64,000 nucleotides of DNA. Source: Isochrysis galbana. Lineage: Eukaryota > Haptophyta > Isochrysidales > Isochrysidaceae. Below are positions 1 to 10,392 of the stretch, piece by piece. The position numbers and the translations under genes were made by a program. Positions within the stretch are counted from its first letter, which is position 1. Each line of letters starts with the position of its first letter. The stretch spans positions 6,619,698 through 6,683,697 of the forward strand of contig CM030934.1 of NCBI GenBank assembly GCA_018136815.1. The letters are read 5' to 3'. The notes beneath the pieces are model-generated. The model was given only the letters and a program-made list of their open reading frames with translations, did not search any database and was not told the DNA's origin.

Positions 1-330
1 GAGGTGTCAAGGAGCTTGTTGGCACCCAAGCGCTCCTTTGCGGCTGCCGCCCATACAGTACCTGGACATTGCCGCTGCCATGTAGCGTACCGGTGCCAAG
101 GGCGACCACACTGATGAGGCCGTACTCGTTGTGAGAGGCCCTCGCGCCAACCTTCAGGGCGATGTCGCGCGTGTCACCCGTCAAGTCGGTGACGCCCACG
201 CCGTCGCTCTCCTCGCCCTCGTCGTCGTACTCCGAGCTCTCCTCCATGTCCTCGTGCTCGTGCTCGTGGTCCTCGCTCTCGCCGAGAGGCAGGGGCGACT
301 CGTTTGTGACGCGTGAGCGCAAGGCTGCAC
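1..330 (-). CDS. Partial acidic protein, unrecognised
   Basis: On the minus strand an open frame runs from about 330 to 62 and continues off the left edge after a splice donor (CAG|GTACTG, exon end at 62, phase 0). It encodes a His/Glu-rich stretch (GESEDHEHEHEDMEESSEYD), then a more ordered part containing DIALKVGARASHNEYGLISV and GTGTLHGSGNVQ. A likely acceptor (CGTGCAG) lies near 325-335. I see no known domain. The acidic bias, clean frame and good donor argue that it is coding. The opposite-strand reading is leucine/valine-rich and looks like an antisense shadow. Only one internal exon is visible, so neither start nor function can be given. Confidence 0.45.
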
Positions 331-699
331 GGCTGCACGCGAGGAGGGCGGGCGGTGGTGTGAGATGGGCAATCTGTGTGCACGTGATGATGTGATGAAG
401 AGCGCAGAGGCCAGAGCTGCAGGGCGGGGCCGACCTCGGAGAGGCATCGCCGAGGAGAAGCGGGAGCGCGGGAGCGAGAGATGGGTGCACGTTCCCCCGC
501 CAGCAGTGCCCTTCCCATGCGACTCAGCTCCCGAAGGGCTCACGGAGTATCACAGTAACATGCACAAATATTACGTATCGAGAGTTGAACTCACTGAGCT
601 CGCACCGGATTTGGGTTTTGGCGCCAAGTGCCGCCGGCCATGGTTTTCTTGTTGTAAGGGGAATTTTGTTTTTGCGCTCATGCCTTGGGGCAGCCCAAA

Positions 700-775
700 T
701 ATCCCGCAAAATATCCTGAATATCCCGCTGGGCGATATGCACCCAAATATCCCGCGGAATATCCTGAATATTTCT
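700..775. repeat. Imperfect tandem repeat, AAATATCCCGC type
   Basis: AAATATCCCGC is followed by AAAATATCCTGAATATCCCGC. About 45 bases later the same arrangement recurs with GGAATATCCTGAATAT. Two imperfect copies of roughly 45 bp are visible. Confidence 0.6.
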
Positions 776-786
776 GCCTGGCCCTA

Positions 787-1130
787 GAAACAGAGGACGA
801 GGGGGTTTGTGCTTCTTGGGTTGTTGGTAGTTGGAAGAGGGAGTGGGAGAGGGATTCAGGCATTGGAAGAGGGCCCAAAGGGCACTGAGTTGTAGGTACT
901 TGTGGCCCACAAGAGTGGGGTGAAAACGATAAGTGTAAGTGTATCAACATGGGTCTTGAGTTGAAATTTTTGGTGCTTGAAACAGAGAGTGAGGGGGTTC
1001 GTGCTGTTTGGGTTGGTTGTGGTGTGAAGGGGGAGTGGGAGAGGGAGTCTAGTGTTGAAAGAGGGCCCAAGGCAGGGCGCAGGGCACTGAGCTGTAGATA
1101 CTTGTGGCCCACAAGAGTGGGGTGAAGGAA
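787..1130. repeat. Two diverged tandem copies of about 160 bp
   Basis: The segment starting GAAACAGAGGACGAGGGGGT near 788 and ending near 925 in TGTGGCCCACAAGAGTGGGG is repeated near 978-1123 (GAAACAGAGAGTGAGGGGGT to the same TGTGGCCCACAAGAGTGGGG). The copies share GAGGGCCCAA and GGGCACTGAG blocks. They differ by many substitutions and small indels, so this is an old duplication. Confidence 0.8.
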
Positions 1131-1900
1131 ACAAGTGTGTCAACATGTTGGGAAACAGAGGCATGGGGTGCTCTCCAGGGAAGATTGATGGTTGTGAAGT
1201 GCCCTCCCATGATGGGTGCACTGATGGTAGAGGTTTCCACCATGGGGAGGGCAGCTGAGCTGCCCTCCCACATGAGGTGCTCTTGGATGGGGAGGGATTC
1301 CCACTGTTGGAGGGGGTCTCAAAGACCCCCTGCATGTTACGCAGAGCCATGGTGGCAACCTGTTCGGTGCCAGTGCTCGCCACCCCGCGCGCTCGCGCGG
1401 GTGTGGTAAAGATGGGCTGGATGGGCTTTGAGAGGGCTTTCTGACGAGCCGCCTCGGGCGGCGTGGGGCGTCCCAAGTGGGGCGCAGTGGCGAGGGGCGC
1501 CTGAGGCTCGGGAGCGGTCGCGGCACGCTCCATAGTTCAAACTATAACAATAGTTTTCTTTTCTGCACATGATAATATGCCCAAGTCCATGCAGTGCAAA
1601 AACTGAAGATGAAAGACAGGGGCGCGTGCGCAGGCAAGATGAATGAGAAATTAGGAGCACGACTACCACCAAGCAACAGCAGCGGCGCACCTTCAAATAT
1701 CGATCTTCTCACGTGCCGTCACATCCCGCATACACCACGGGCGCGCAGCGTGAAGTGACGTATCGCAAGGACATTCATTGGGGAACGGTGTTCCGAAGTG
1801 GGCTAGCGCATCCCAAGGTACGCTACGTGCTATATTCTCGTCATGGCACGGGCGCGGGTGTTGTGGAGAGGGAGGAGGCTTATCGCCTGGCGCTACCCAA

Positions 1901-4900
1901 TCATCTGCGCATCTCGGGGGAAGGCGTCGGGGGCAATGGAGTGGTTTGGTGCATCTCGGGGCTAGGCTCGATCAAGAGCGGTTCCTCGAGGAATCGAACG
2001 CGTGAGCTGCGGCCCGAACGGAAGATTCTAGCTAGCCATGCCATCCATGAGGTAGTTTGGTCTTCAACGGCAAAGCTACTACGACGGTCGTCACGCTGTT
2101 CGTCTTCCGAGACGGGCGGCTCTTCTGCGATGGGAGGAGGTACAGCTCTGTAGTTGCTCACTCCTACTGACGGCACGGGGATGTTGGCTTGCGAGGATGA
2201 AGATCTTCTCGTGGTAAGCTTGAGGGAGCCTTGCCAGCAACAGCACACAAGGGCCAATATCGCAACCAAAGTGGCAGCAACAGCGCCCGGATACGCGGTC
2301 GCCCAGAATGCCAGCGCCTGTGGTAGCCCCTCGCAGAAACCGCAGGAGCCATCGGCTATCTTGCGCATGGACTGCGGTACCGCAGGGTGAAAAGAACAAG
2401 AGCCCAGGACTCGCAGAGCTTGCGGGGATTCGCCAATATTCCGGGCCAAGTGGGTTGATGTTACAGGCGACGTGGAGAGACTTCTTGGCAAGTCCATGGC
2501 AGGGCTATTGTCTGCCCGATCTCGTCTAGTGAGATATGCACCTTGATTCATGAAGAGAGAGCTTGATCGTCCACGTTCTGTTGGGACGATACCTAATGCA
2601 TAGGGGTCGGCTTAAGTGGGCGGGGTGAGAGTCCTGGCATACCAGGGAACGCATTCTGTGCTCGTAGTGTTGTACACATCGACCTTTCGCCCTTGGCGTT
2701 GGCTCTCCTCACCTACACCGGGTGTGTCGAGACGCTGATGATTGACGACGGCGAGCCGAGTTCCTTTCGGTTGCTCTCCCAATAAGGCTGGGTCGGTCTC
2801 AAGGATTGGTAGAACAATCGGGATTCCATCGGATGTTCGCTGTGTAGACAAACGCACATAGTTCCAATTCAAGAGGTAATCGTCGTTGACGGCGACATCA
2901 GGTGGAGCAATGTACATGTTGGCGGCTTGCCAGAGAGGCCTTTGCAATACCTCGGCAAGATCGGCGAGCACGGACGCGCGAGAACCGCGCCCTTGGGACG
3001 AGTAGAGGGTGGGGTCGTACCTATTGTCGGGTGAGGCACTAGTGAGGCCAAGTGTGCGAGATGGCGCTTGTCGGTGCTTGGTGACGAGCACGGGGAGCAT
3101 CTCATCTGCAATGCCCGCCAGCACATCTACCGCTTCTTCTCGTTACTTTTGTGAGATCTACAATGATTGGTCTGCTTACCCCCCGGTGCGGATGACCGCG
3201 TTCCAAAAGAAATCGGCCTCGACGCCATGTGCGGCGAAGCTCGATTTGGCGGAGGAGTGCCAAGTGAAGAGAAAGTCCCTGTCTGTTAGCTGAGAAGGAT
3301 GCGCTCCCCACATGCCACACGTGGACAGGGACCACTCGCCCACTACTGTACGAAGACCGGCAGAACGGTACCTATTTGGGAGATGGTGGAGCGAGAGTGG
3401 GAGATCCAAAATATGGGAGGGTCCAAAATCCCTTCATTGTGCTGTCAGTTTCCATCCGGTTTCTTGTTCGAGGGTGGTAAGTGCGACGATGGATCAAACT
3501 TCAGTGCTGGCGGCGTGCTCTCTGGGTGACAAGAGTGTTCGACTGACGAAGGTGCTCTACTTACTTTTCCAAAACCTCGGAATCGGGACCGCAGATTTGG
3601 CAGAGGACGGATCGCATTCCTGCCTCACCTCCAACGCACATTCCACACCTACGCATTGGGCGCCGTTCAAGAGGGTGTTCACACCCGAAAAATGGCAGCA
3701 CGCGCAAAGATGCATTTGCGAGGAAGACATGGTGATATTTGAGGGCACGCACCATCAGGGGGTGCGCTGGCTGGGGGCACCGCTGCTGCTTTACGAAGCA
3801 CGGCGTACCTGTCCACCGCTGGCGGATCGAAGGCATGGTAGATATGGATCTCGGCGACAATGGACTCTCCCAGTGCGTCCTTATTCTGGGCGAGCCACTG
3901 CGGCCAGTCCAAAGCGTTGTTGAAAAAGTTGAGATAAATGTCGAACCTGATAGGACAGGTGTCCAGGTTTCAAATGGGGGGACGGCCGCTGAGCCCACCA
4001 CCACGAGCGGGAAAGGCCGACAGAGAAGATGCACGTGGAACAGCAGAGTAGCCATGCAAAAGCTCATTGGAATGGTCAGGATGAGCGCAACGTCCAGATC
4101 ATTGCTGGTTGATCGATCAAGCGAAAGGCCTGGCTAACATTACCTGTTAGCTGGAAGCACACGCCTGAGCCTCGGCACCATTGCCAGCGTGAAGGCTGGG
4201 AGCAGCGCAGCGGCCTTCACATCATCTGAGAAGAGGGCCTCGTTCCATGGCGAAATGGCAGCGACAACACCCGCAGTCTCGGGACAGGCATCGAATTCGG
4301 CGACAAGAGCTGCCAAGGCGTCGAGAGCGGCGACCGAACGATACAAATATGGGTGGGTCATCGAGGGGAGCGGCCCATGTTCATCTTGATTCAGCTTGCT
4401 ATCGCCGCCATGTTGGTCATCTGATTGCTTGCCTTGGCGTAGTATATCCTCGTACCATTCGTCGGCACCATCAAAGGCTTCGGCCGTCTCAAAGTAGCGC
4501 CCGGTATACCCCATGTGCTTGACCGCTCCACCCGGCAACGAGTGCATGTCGATGACGCAGTCCATCTCCATGATTTTCAGGAAGCGGAGAAGAGCCGCAA
4601 GGTATGGCGCACTGCCAGTCACAAATCCATCATTTGTCAGTCCGCTCGTTGACAAGGAGCGAAGGACAGGCCCGGACGACCAGGGATCCCCCGAACGATC
4701 GGACTGCGAGACGCCCGTCGCTTCGTCGCCCGCAAAGATTCTCGTCGTCGTTGAGGGGTTATCCTGCGCCGAGGCATGACCGCTGAGCTCGTCTGGTCTG
4801 CCACTCGGACCGACCGGCTCAAAGGCCTTGAGTGAGCAGCCGTCGATCACAGGCTGTTCAAAGGTCCAGTATCCGACTGGAATCCGCAGCCTCGTCACCC

Positions 4901-5165
4901 CGGCCGCCTTGAGCCTGCGGAGCAGCGGCGGAGGCTCTGTCGCCGCCAGGAGGTCGTAGTGGTCGTCGTCAGCGAGATAGCTTCCCCAGTGCTTCTGCAT
5001 CGAGCCGACAGCGTTTATGCCGCGCTGGCACATGCGCTGGATGTAGTCCCACTCCTGGTTGTCGCGAATGTCCGCCGGCCCGAGCCGCAGCAGCAGCACA
5101 TTAGGCAGGAGCCAATTCTCCTGCACGAGCCAGCCGCCAAGGTTGGCGCCCGACGTGTACGGCAT
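1901..5165 (-). CDS. GH5 exo-1,3-beta-glucanase-like enzyme, multi-exon, probable C-terminal membrane anchor
   Basis: Family GH5 glucan hydrolases of this type cleave beta-glucans and sterol or lipid glucosides. Exon 5165-4144 starts with the family hallmark NLGGWLV, then RIPVGYW, IDMHSLPGG and the acid/base motif WNEAL (near 4231-4245). Donor CAG|GTAATG joins in phase to exon 3946-3809 (FDIYLNFFNNALDWPQW, IHIYHAFDP). Exon 3371-3180 carries the nucleophile motif VVGEWS (near 3336) and DFFWNAV. Further coding-like segments lie at about 3124-2612 and 2551-1901. The last has one strong membrane helix (AVAATLVAILALVCCC) and a Ser/Arg-rich tail ending at the stop at 1901. The region 3410-3808 may hold another short exon, because the gap between the His and GEWS motifs is short for the family, and the joins after 3180 are unresolved. 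The first ATG in frame is 5165. No signal peptide is visible, so an upstream exon is possible. Catalytic assignment is firm; the anchor is inferred. Confidence 0.8.
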
Positions 5166-6519
5166 GCGGACGCGAGCCTCCACCGACCAGTGAAGTGTTC
5201 TAGAGCTCTGTGTATAAAGTACGTCCTCTCTTATATAAACTACTAGAAAGTAGAGGTCTTCTGCGGGGTTTCAGGAAGGTTGAAAGAACGGACTTGAAAT
5301 AGTACTGCGGAGGGCTCTTGCAACTGCTCCACAAAATGTGAACCGGGCGCATCAACTAGAAAACATGGACACATGAAGGGATTCAAACATCCGTCCCCCC
5401 GTGCTCTCAGAGTTTTCTTGTTTCGCTGGTTCAATCCTTGCTTGCATCCCGTCGGAGAGTTTTCTTGTTCTGCGGCGTGACTCGTAGCATCTTTGAACCG
5501 TTTTGGGGCGGGCGCTTCTGCAACTTTACTCATAGTCGGCCATGAGGAGGACGGCGCGAGGATTGTACCGAGGTTTACCCGGTGGCTTCGATGCGCCCAT
5601 CCCCCCATCCCCGCCCCCCCCCCCGCCCACCCCCCCCCCTTGCGCGCGCGAGGGGGATCCAGAATCCATAAGTGAGCCCCCCCCCCTCCCCCCCCCCCCC
5701 CTTTGCGCCCGCGAGGGGGGATCCATAAATGAGCGCCTCCCCCCGCCCCCCTCCCGTCCCCTCCGAGTCTTCATGCCGTGTTCACACTGCTCCTCCCATC
5801 GAGAAGGACGATACGAGGACGAATAGATGACGACGAGATGATCTAATGCCCCTCGGTTTGTCCCCCTCTTCAAGTCGGGCGAGACGAGGCGCCGTTTGGA
5901 TTGTCCCCCCCTTCGATGGATGATGACGAGATGATGAGGCTCCTCGTAGGGGGGGCGGGGGGGCGGGGTTGGCGGGGGGGGGCCGGGGGGGCCGCGGGGG
6001 GCCCGGGGGGCCGGGAGGGGGGGCGCCTGGAGGCTTTCGGACGGGGCAGACGAACTCCCGACTCCTTGCCTCCAGTCATACTCTTAATAAAACCGCGCCT
6101 TTCATTACGTATCTGAGATTTTGTTGTTGTTGCGCATCCTGGTGCCCCCGTCAAGAGGCGCGACGCGAGACGCCCTCTTAGCCCCCCCCCCCCTCCTCGA
6201 TCTCGCAAAGCGACTCGGTGATGGACCCCCCACCCCCTTACCCCCGTCCGCCCGGTTTCCCCTCCCGTGTGCTCAACCCCATCTGCTGCACAACCTTTAC
6301 GTCTGCTGCGCCAGCTAGGACGTTGCAGCTCGCGGGTATCTCGCTGCAGCAGCTACACCATAGGGCAAAGCACGGCAGGCAGCAAGAGGACAACCCACTC
6401 ACACAGATACACGCTATGCACTGGGGAACTGTGAAAGAGTGGCCCAAAAACTGATCTTACTGACATCCTCCTCGCTTTGCCCTCACAGGCGCTTCAGCAA
6501 CTGCTCTCGGCTACCAACC
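5166..6519. other. Intergenic region with homopolymer C and G tracts
   Basis: No convincing gene. Long C runs occur at about 5581-5760 and 6181-6260, and G runs at 5948-6030, interspersed with repeats of GATGACGAGATGAT (near 5827 and 5924). A CCTCACAG|GCGC acceptor-like site near 6488 just before the next gene suggests a 5' UTR intron for that gene. Confidence 0.6.
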
Positions 6520-6996
6520 ATGTCCATCGACGTGACCGGCCAATGCCTCTGCGGCAAGGTGAAGTTCGCTGCTAAGGGTGATCCCATGATGAGCTGTCTA
6601 TGCCACTGCCGTGCTTGCTCTCGCGCAGTAGGCATGAGCCCGGTCCACCTCCTCGGCGTTGGAACTGATTCCTTTAGCTACACCGAAGGAGCCGACGACG
6701 TGGAGGTCGTGCAAGGCATGGGGAAGATGGAGCATGTGTATTGCAAGTCTTGCCACGGAATGGTGGAACAGCACCCCAAAGGTGCCGGATTCGTCGCGCT
6801 CCTCCCAGCTACGTTCCGTTGCGAGACGCCAGATTCATCCAATCCATGCGGAGTTAGCTGCAAGCTTCCAGCTGAGCTGGTTCCCAATATTCACATTAAC
6901 TACGAAAACCGTCACTACGACTGGAACGACGACCTCCCAAAGTTCGTCGGATTCCCTGGTTCGGCAAAGCTCAAGAATGATGGCACGCCCGCTTGA
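6520..6996 (+). CDS. GFA/CENP-V fold zinc protein (S-(hydroxymethyl)glutathione synthase-like family)
   Basis: This 158-residue single-exon protein starts at the ATG at 6520 in a good context (ACCATGTCC). It has the family's cysteine pattern: GQCLCGKVKF near residue 10, then CLCHCRACSR near 35, and YCKSCHG near 80. These cysteines bind structural and catalytic zinc in GFA-type proteins, which are small and often of unknown substrate. The length matches single-domain members. A Cys-containing insert (CETPDSSNPCGVSCK) follows the last conserved motif. Upstream sequence ends in a plausible acceptor, so a 5' UTR intron is likely. The fold assignment is firm; the glutathione/formaldehyde reaction is only a family label. 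Confidence 0.85.
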   Translation: MSIDVTGQCLCGKVKFAAKGDPMMSCLCHCRACSRAVGMSPVHLLGVGTDSFSYTEGADDVEVVQGMGKMEHVYCKSCHGMVEQHPKGAGFVALLPATFRCETPDSSNPCGVSCKLPAELVPNIHINYENRHYDWNDDLPKFVGFPGSAKLKNDGTPA

Positions 6997-8634
6997 TTGT
7001 CCAATACCAGCACACGATGACGCACTATCATGCTGTCAGTTGGCCACGGTAGCTTCGGCGGTGCCTGAGCAAAAGATAGCGTGCAAGCAAACCCCATCGC
7101 TCTAGCTTCGGGTAATCCATACAGATGCATTCCAGTAATAATCGTGACCCTTGTGCACTGCTCTTATGGGTCTCCTGCAGATACTGCTGAGGTAAATACC
7201 ACCCGTAAATAAGGTGTGTCCCAGACTGCAATTTCGTGGATGGCGGCGCCCTCGTTCATCTGCCTCGTACGTGCATTTCCGTAGTCGGACGTGCATGTGG
7301 CCTTTGTTCAAGTTGCAGGTCCGCAACCTCAATTTTAAAAAAATGTCAACAACGATGCTGTGGATAGGGGGTGCCACACGTTCTCTTTAGAACGTGTCTC
7401 TCCCGCGCCCCCGTTCCTTTTTTCTCTCTGCCTGCCCCGCGCGCACAGCCCACAGCCGAGATCCCTGCAAGAGAGGCCTCTGCCACAAGGAATTCTCAGT
7501 GGGTAAAAAAAAATCTTCTTAAAAATCCCCGCTACGCGTGCGACTTGCGGCAGTGTGCTTAAGTACCTCCCTACTACCCAACCTTAACCCCTAACAACCC
7601 CCTCCCCCTTCCCCAGTTCCCTCTTTAGCGGAGAAGCTGGTTCGTTCCAGGGAGGCCGCGCGCGCTGCTTCGGCCGGGAGTTGGAGAGAAGGGGGCGGGA
7701 GACTGTGGCTCGTCCCTTGATCTAGTTTCGACTCGGGTTTCCCTCCTTTATATAACGTAGGATCTTTATTGATTTCCGCTGTGGTTTCTATTAAGAGATT
7801 TAGCTACCCTAGGTGATGTTCCGTATGTCCAGACCTCTCGCCGCCTGCAAGAGGTCTTCTGATGTTCCTAGGTTGAAATCCTTGTCTACAGTGTACAGAG
7901 GGCTTATCATTTTCCGAATATGTTGATTGCTCGGGGCGTGTAGCCCCATGTTCTCGCGTTGTTTTTTTAACCTTTGAAAGAACCCAACCTTCTTCGCCGT
8001 TACTAATAGGTGGTATTTCGTAAGGATCGCTTTTAAGATTCACCTAACGGACCTACCGTCCGCGTTGCCGTACTGAATGTTGTAAAAAGTCCGTGAGGAT
8101 ATATCTCCACGCCAGGATACCTAGGTATCCCGAGGAGGGATGCGGTCTGTCTACCTGGTAGCAAAAGAGACGTTGGGCTATCTCAGAGCCCGGCCTAAGA
8201 TTTATCCCCAGAAGCCCTTCTATGAATTCGAAAATGGGCTCCGCCGCGATGCACGAGGCTATATGGGTGGAGCTCTCGGGGGCTATACCGCATCAAAAGC
8301 GGCACGTCGGATCGTCAGCGAACCGGTTCGCCGTGGCTATTCTCCTATGCAGGACGTGTTTGAAGTGCATATATGAGTCTCTTGGCGTTAAAAAGTTGTA
8401 TTTGTATGGCTGAAGCTGAGATATTTGTTTCCATTTTCCGGAGAGGTCCGGCAGTCTTCTTTCCCGGTGGCGTCCAAGCCCTCTAGCTTGGAGAGAAGAA
8501 ACTTCATGTATGTTGCTATGTCCTCGCTCTTGATGTCCTTCTTATCCTCCGCTAGCTGCGCTAGCTGGATGTAAAAAGGAGTGTCATCCGGTTCTTCCTC
8601 CTCACTCATCTTGGTCATGAGGGGGGGAGGCGAA
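6997..8634. other. Intergenic stretch with less GC-rich small ORFs of uncertain status
   Basis: From about 7730 the sequence is visibly less GC-rich than its surroundings. Three short frames look somewhat protein-like: minus 8618-8388 (starts MTKMSEEEEPDDTPFYIQLA, acidic/helical), minus 8043-7804 and plus 8140-8376. None matches a family I recognise. They may be pieces of one mobile element, since the segment ends in a repeat that also occurs at 10266. No RNA gene was seen. Confidence 0.35.
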
Positions 8635-8723
8635 TTGTGTGGTGGTGGGTAGAGTCGGTTTTGGATCCGACTGCGGGTCCGCTCGCTTGCGCGAGGGCAA
8701 CGGTGGTTGTTGCGTGGGTTGAG
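8635..8723 (+). repeat. Left copy of an 89-bp segment repeated at 10266-10354
   Basis: TTGTGTGGTGGTGGGTAGAG through GCGTGGGTTGAG is found again, apparently identical, at 10266-10354. It is the left part of a 125-bp tandem unit that the LTR element at 8724-10224 split. Confidence 0.9.
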
Positions 8724-10224
8724 TGTCGCATTCGCGATGTCTCAGAGGCAAAAAGAAATAACAGTAAAAGAAAAACAGTAAACAGTAAAAAGAAACAGAG
8801 GAAGAAAGAAGAAGAAAAGTGAAAAAGAAGAGAAAAAAACCCAGAGTATATAGGGCGGTTCTCAGCCCTTCCCCTCGGCCCTATGGCTACGTAAACTCTC
8901 GCGTGGCATAGTGGTTCAACCCACCGCCTCCACCAACCTTTTGCTCTGGGTCGCGAGTTCGAGTCCGGACGGAGCGCTCTGCAGTTCGAGCCCCGCTCCT
9001 TCTCCTCTCCGCTCTTCTTCTACAGTTAAATTCCGCACTCCGTCTACCGGTAAAAATCCTGCCTTCCTACTGTTAAAAATATCCTGCCTTCCTACCGTTA
9101 AAATTCTGCACTCCGTCTACCGTTAAAATCCTGCCTCCGTCGCCTTGCCAAGACATTTCCTCTGCCTTCCTGCCGGCTTCCTTGCCAGTTCCTTCCGCCC
9201 CGGTTTCCCGCTTGTCTCCGAAAATCGGTTTCACCGCATTACGACCAAGCTTAGTGGGGAAACTCCTCGTCCAGTTCCGTTACCCGAAAATCTCGTTCAT
9301 CTCGTCGGGCCATCAAGGCCATCTCGTTCATCTCGTCGGGCCATCAAGGCCATCTCGTTCATCTCGTCGTCGGGCCATCAGGCCATCTCGTTACATCTCG
9401 TTCACCTCGTTACAATCCAAGCTGCGGCGTTGATTTCCACAATTTAGAGACATAAGGATTCCGCTTGCAGAAGGCTCGCGAGGACGCTCGTGATTAAGTC
9501 GGGGGGTGTCGCATTCGCGATGTCTCAGAGGCAAAAAGAAATAACAGTAAAAGAAAAACAGTAAACAGTAAAAAGAAACAGAGGAAGAAAGAAGAAGAAA
9601 AGTGAAAAAGAAGAGAAAAAAACCCAGAGTATATAGGGCGGTTCTCAGCCCTTCCCCTCGGCCCTATGGCTACGTAAACTCTCGCGTGGCATAGTGGTTC
9701 AACCCACCGCCTCCACCAACCTTTTGCTCTGGGTCGCGAGTTCGAGTCCGGACGGAGCGCTCTGCAGTTCGAGCCCCGCTCCTTCTCCTCTCCGCTCTTC
9801 TTCTACAGTTAAATTCCGCACTCCGTCTACCGGTAAAAATCCTGCCTTCCTACTGTTAAAAATATCCTGCCTTCCTACCGTTAAAATTCTGCACTCCGTC
9901 TACCGTTAAAATCCTGCCTCCGTCGCCTTGCCAAGACATTTCCTCTGCCTTCCTGCCGGCTTCCTTGCCAGTTCCTTCCGCCCCGGTTTCCCGCTTGTCT
10001 CCGAAAATCGGTTTCACCGCATTACGACCAAGCTTAGTGGGGAAACTCCTCGTCCAGTTCCGTTACCCGAAAATCTCGTTCATCTCGTCGGGCCATCAAG
10101 GCCATCTCGTTCATCTCGTCGGGCCATCAAGGCCATCTCGTTCATCTCGTCGTCGGGCCATCAGGCCATCTCGTTACATCTCGTTCATCTCGTTACAATC
10201 CAAGCTGCGGCTTTGATTTCCACA
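8724..10224 (+). mobile_element. Non-autonomous LTR element (TRIM-like), very recent, with 5-bp target duplication
   Basis: Two direct repeats of 718 bp (8724-9441 and 9507-10224) differ at only two positions I can find (near 9412 and 9432). Each starts TGTCGCATTCGCGA and ends TTTCCACA, giving the TG...CA ends of LTRs. They enclose 65 bp that end in a G run next to the right LTR. The element is flanked by TTGAG at 8719-8723 and 10225-10229. There is no coding internal region, so it would need enzymes from another element. Each LTR has a TATA-like GAGTATATAGGG (8845) and a tRNA-like module (8904-8966, with the matching positions 783 bp downstream). It also has three tandem copies of a 31-bp CATCTCGTTCATCTCGTCGG motif (about 9293-9390). 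Orientation is by LTR convention and the TATA box. Confidence 0.9.
8904..8966 (+). promoter_or_regulatory. tRNA-like Pol III promoter module inside the LTR (A box and B box)
   Basis: TGGCATAGTGG (8904-8914) matches the A-box consensus. GAGTTCGAGTCC (8955-8966) matches the B box, with 40 bp between them. This is the arrangement found in tRNA genes and tRNA-derived SINEs. I cannot fold a full cloverleaf, so it is not a working tRNA gene. The same module lies 783 bp downstream in the right LTR. Confidence 0.6.
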
Positions 10225-10392
10225 TTGAGGTGGGGCTTGCTGTGTCTGTGTTGGCATCTGTGCCTTTGTGTGGTGGTGGGTAGAGTCGGTTTTGGATCCG
10301 ACTGCGGGTCCGCTCGCTTGCGCGAGGGCAACGGTGGTTGTTGCGTGGGTTGAGGTGGGGCTTGCTGTGTCTGTGTTGGCATCTGTGCCTTA
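10225..10392 (+). repeat. 125-bp tandem unit with an intact copy of the LTR target site
   Basis: TTGAGGTGGGGCTTGCTGTG at 10225 is repeated at 10350 after 125 bp, and the second copy runs on to about 10392. The second copy shows the uninterrupted sequence GTGGGTTGAGGTGGGG, which equals the left flank plus right flank of the LTR element with a single TTGAG. Confidence 0.9.

Larger units (their letters stand above)
331..1900. other. Intergenic stretch with local duplications
   Basis: Between the partial acidic gene and the 3' end of the GH5 gene I see no convincing coding frame. It holds two short tandem families (700-775 and 787-1130, listed separately) and otherwise unremarkable sequence. Open frames on both strands here are short and low in complexity. 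Confidence 0.5.

Noticed and set aside
7565-7610. Telomere-like CCTTAACCCCTAACAACCCC
   Set aside because: Not a regular repeat; only a few C/A-rich words in an internal position.
8895-8975. A functional tRNA gene
   Set aside because: A and B boxes are present but acceptor and anticodon stems do not pair, and the sequence is part of both LTRs.
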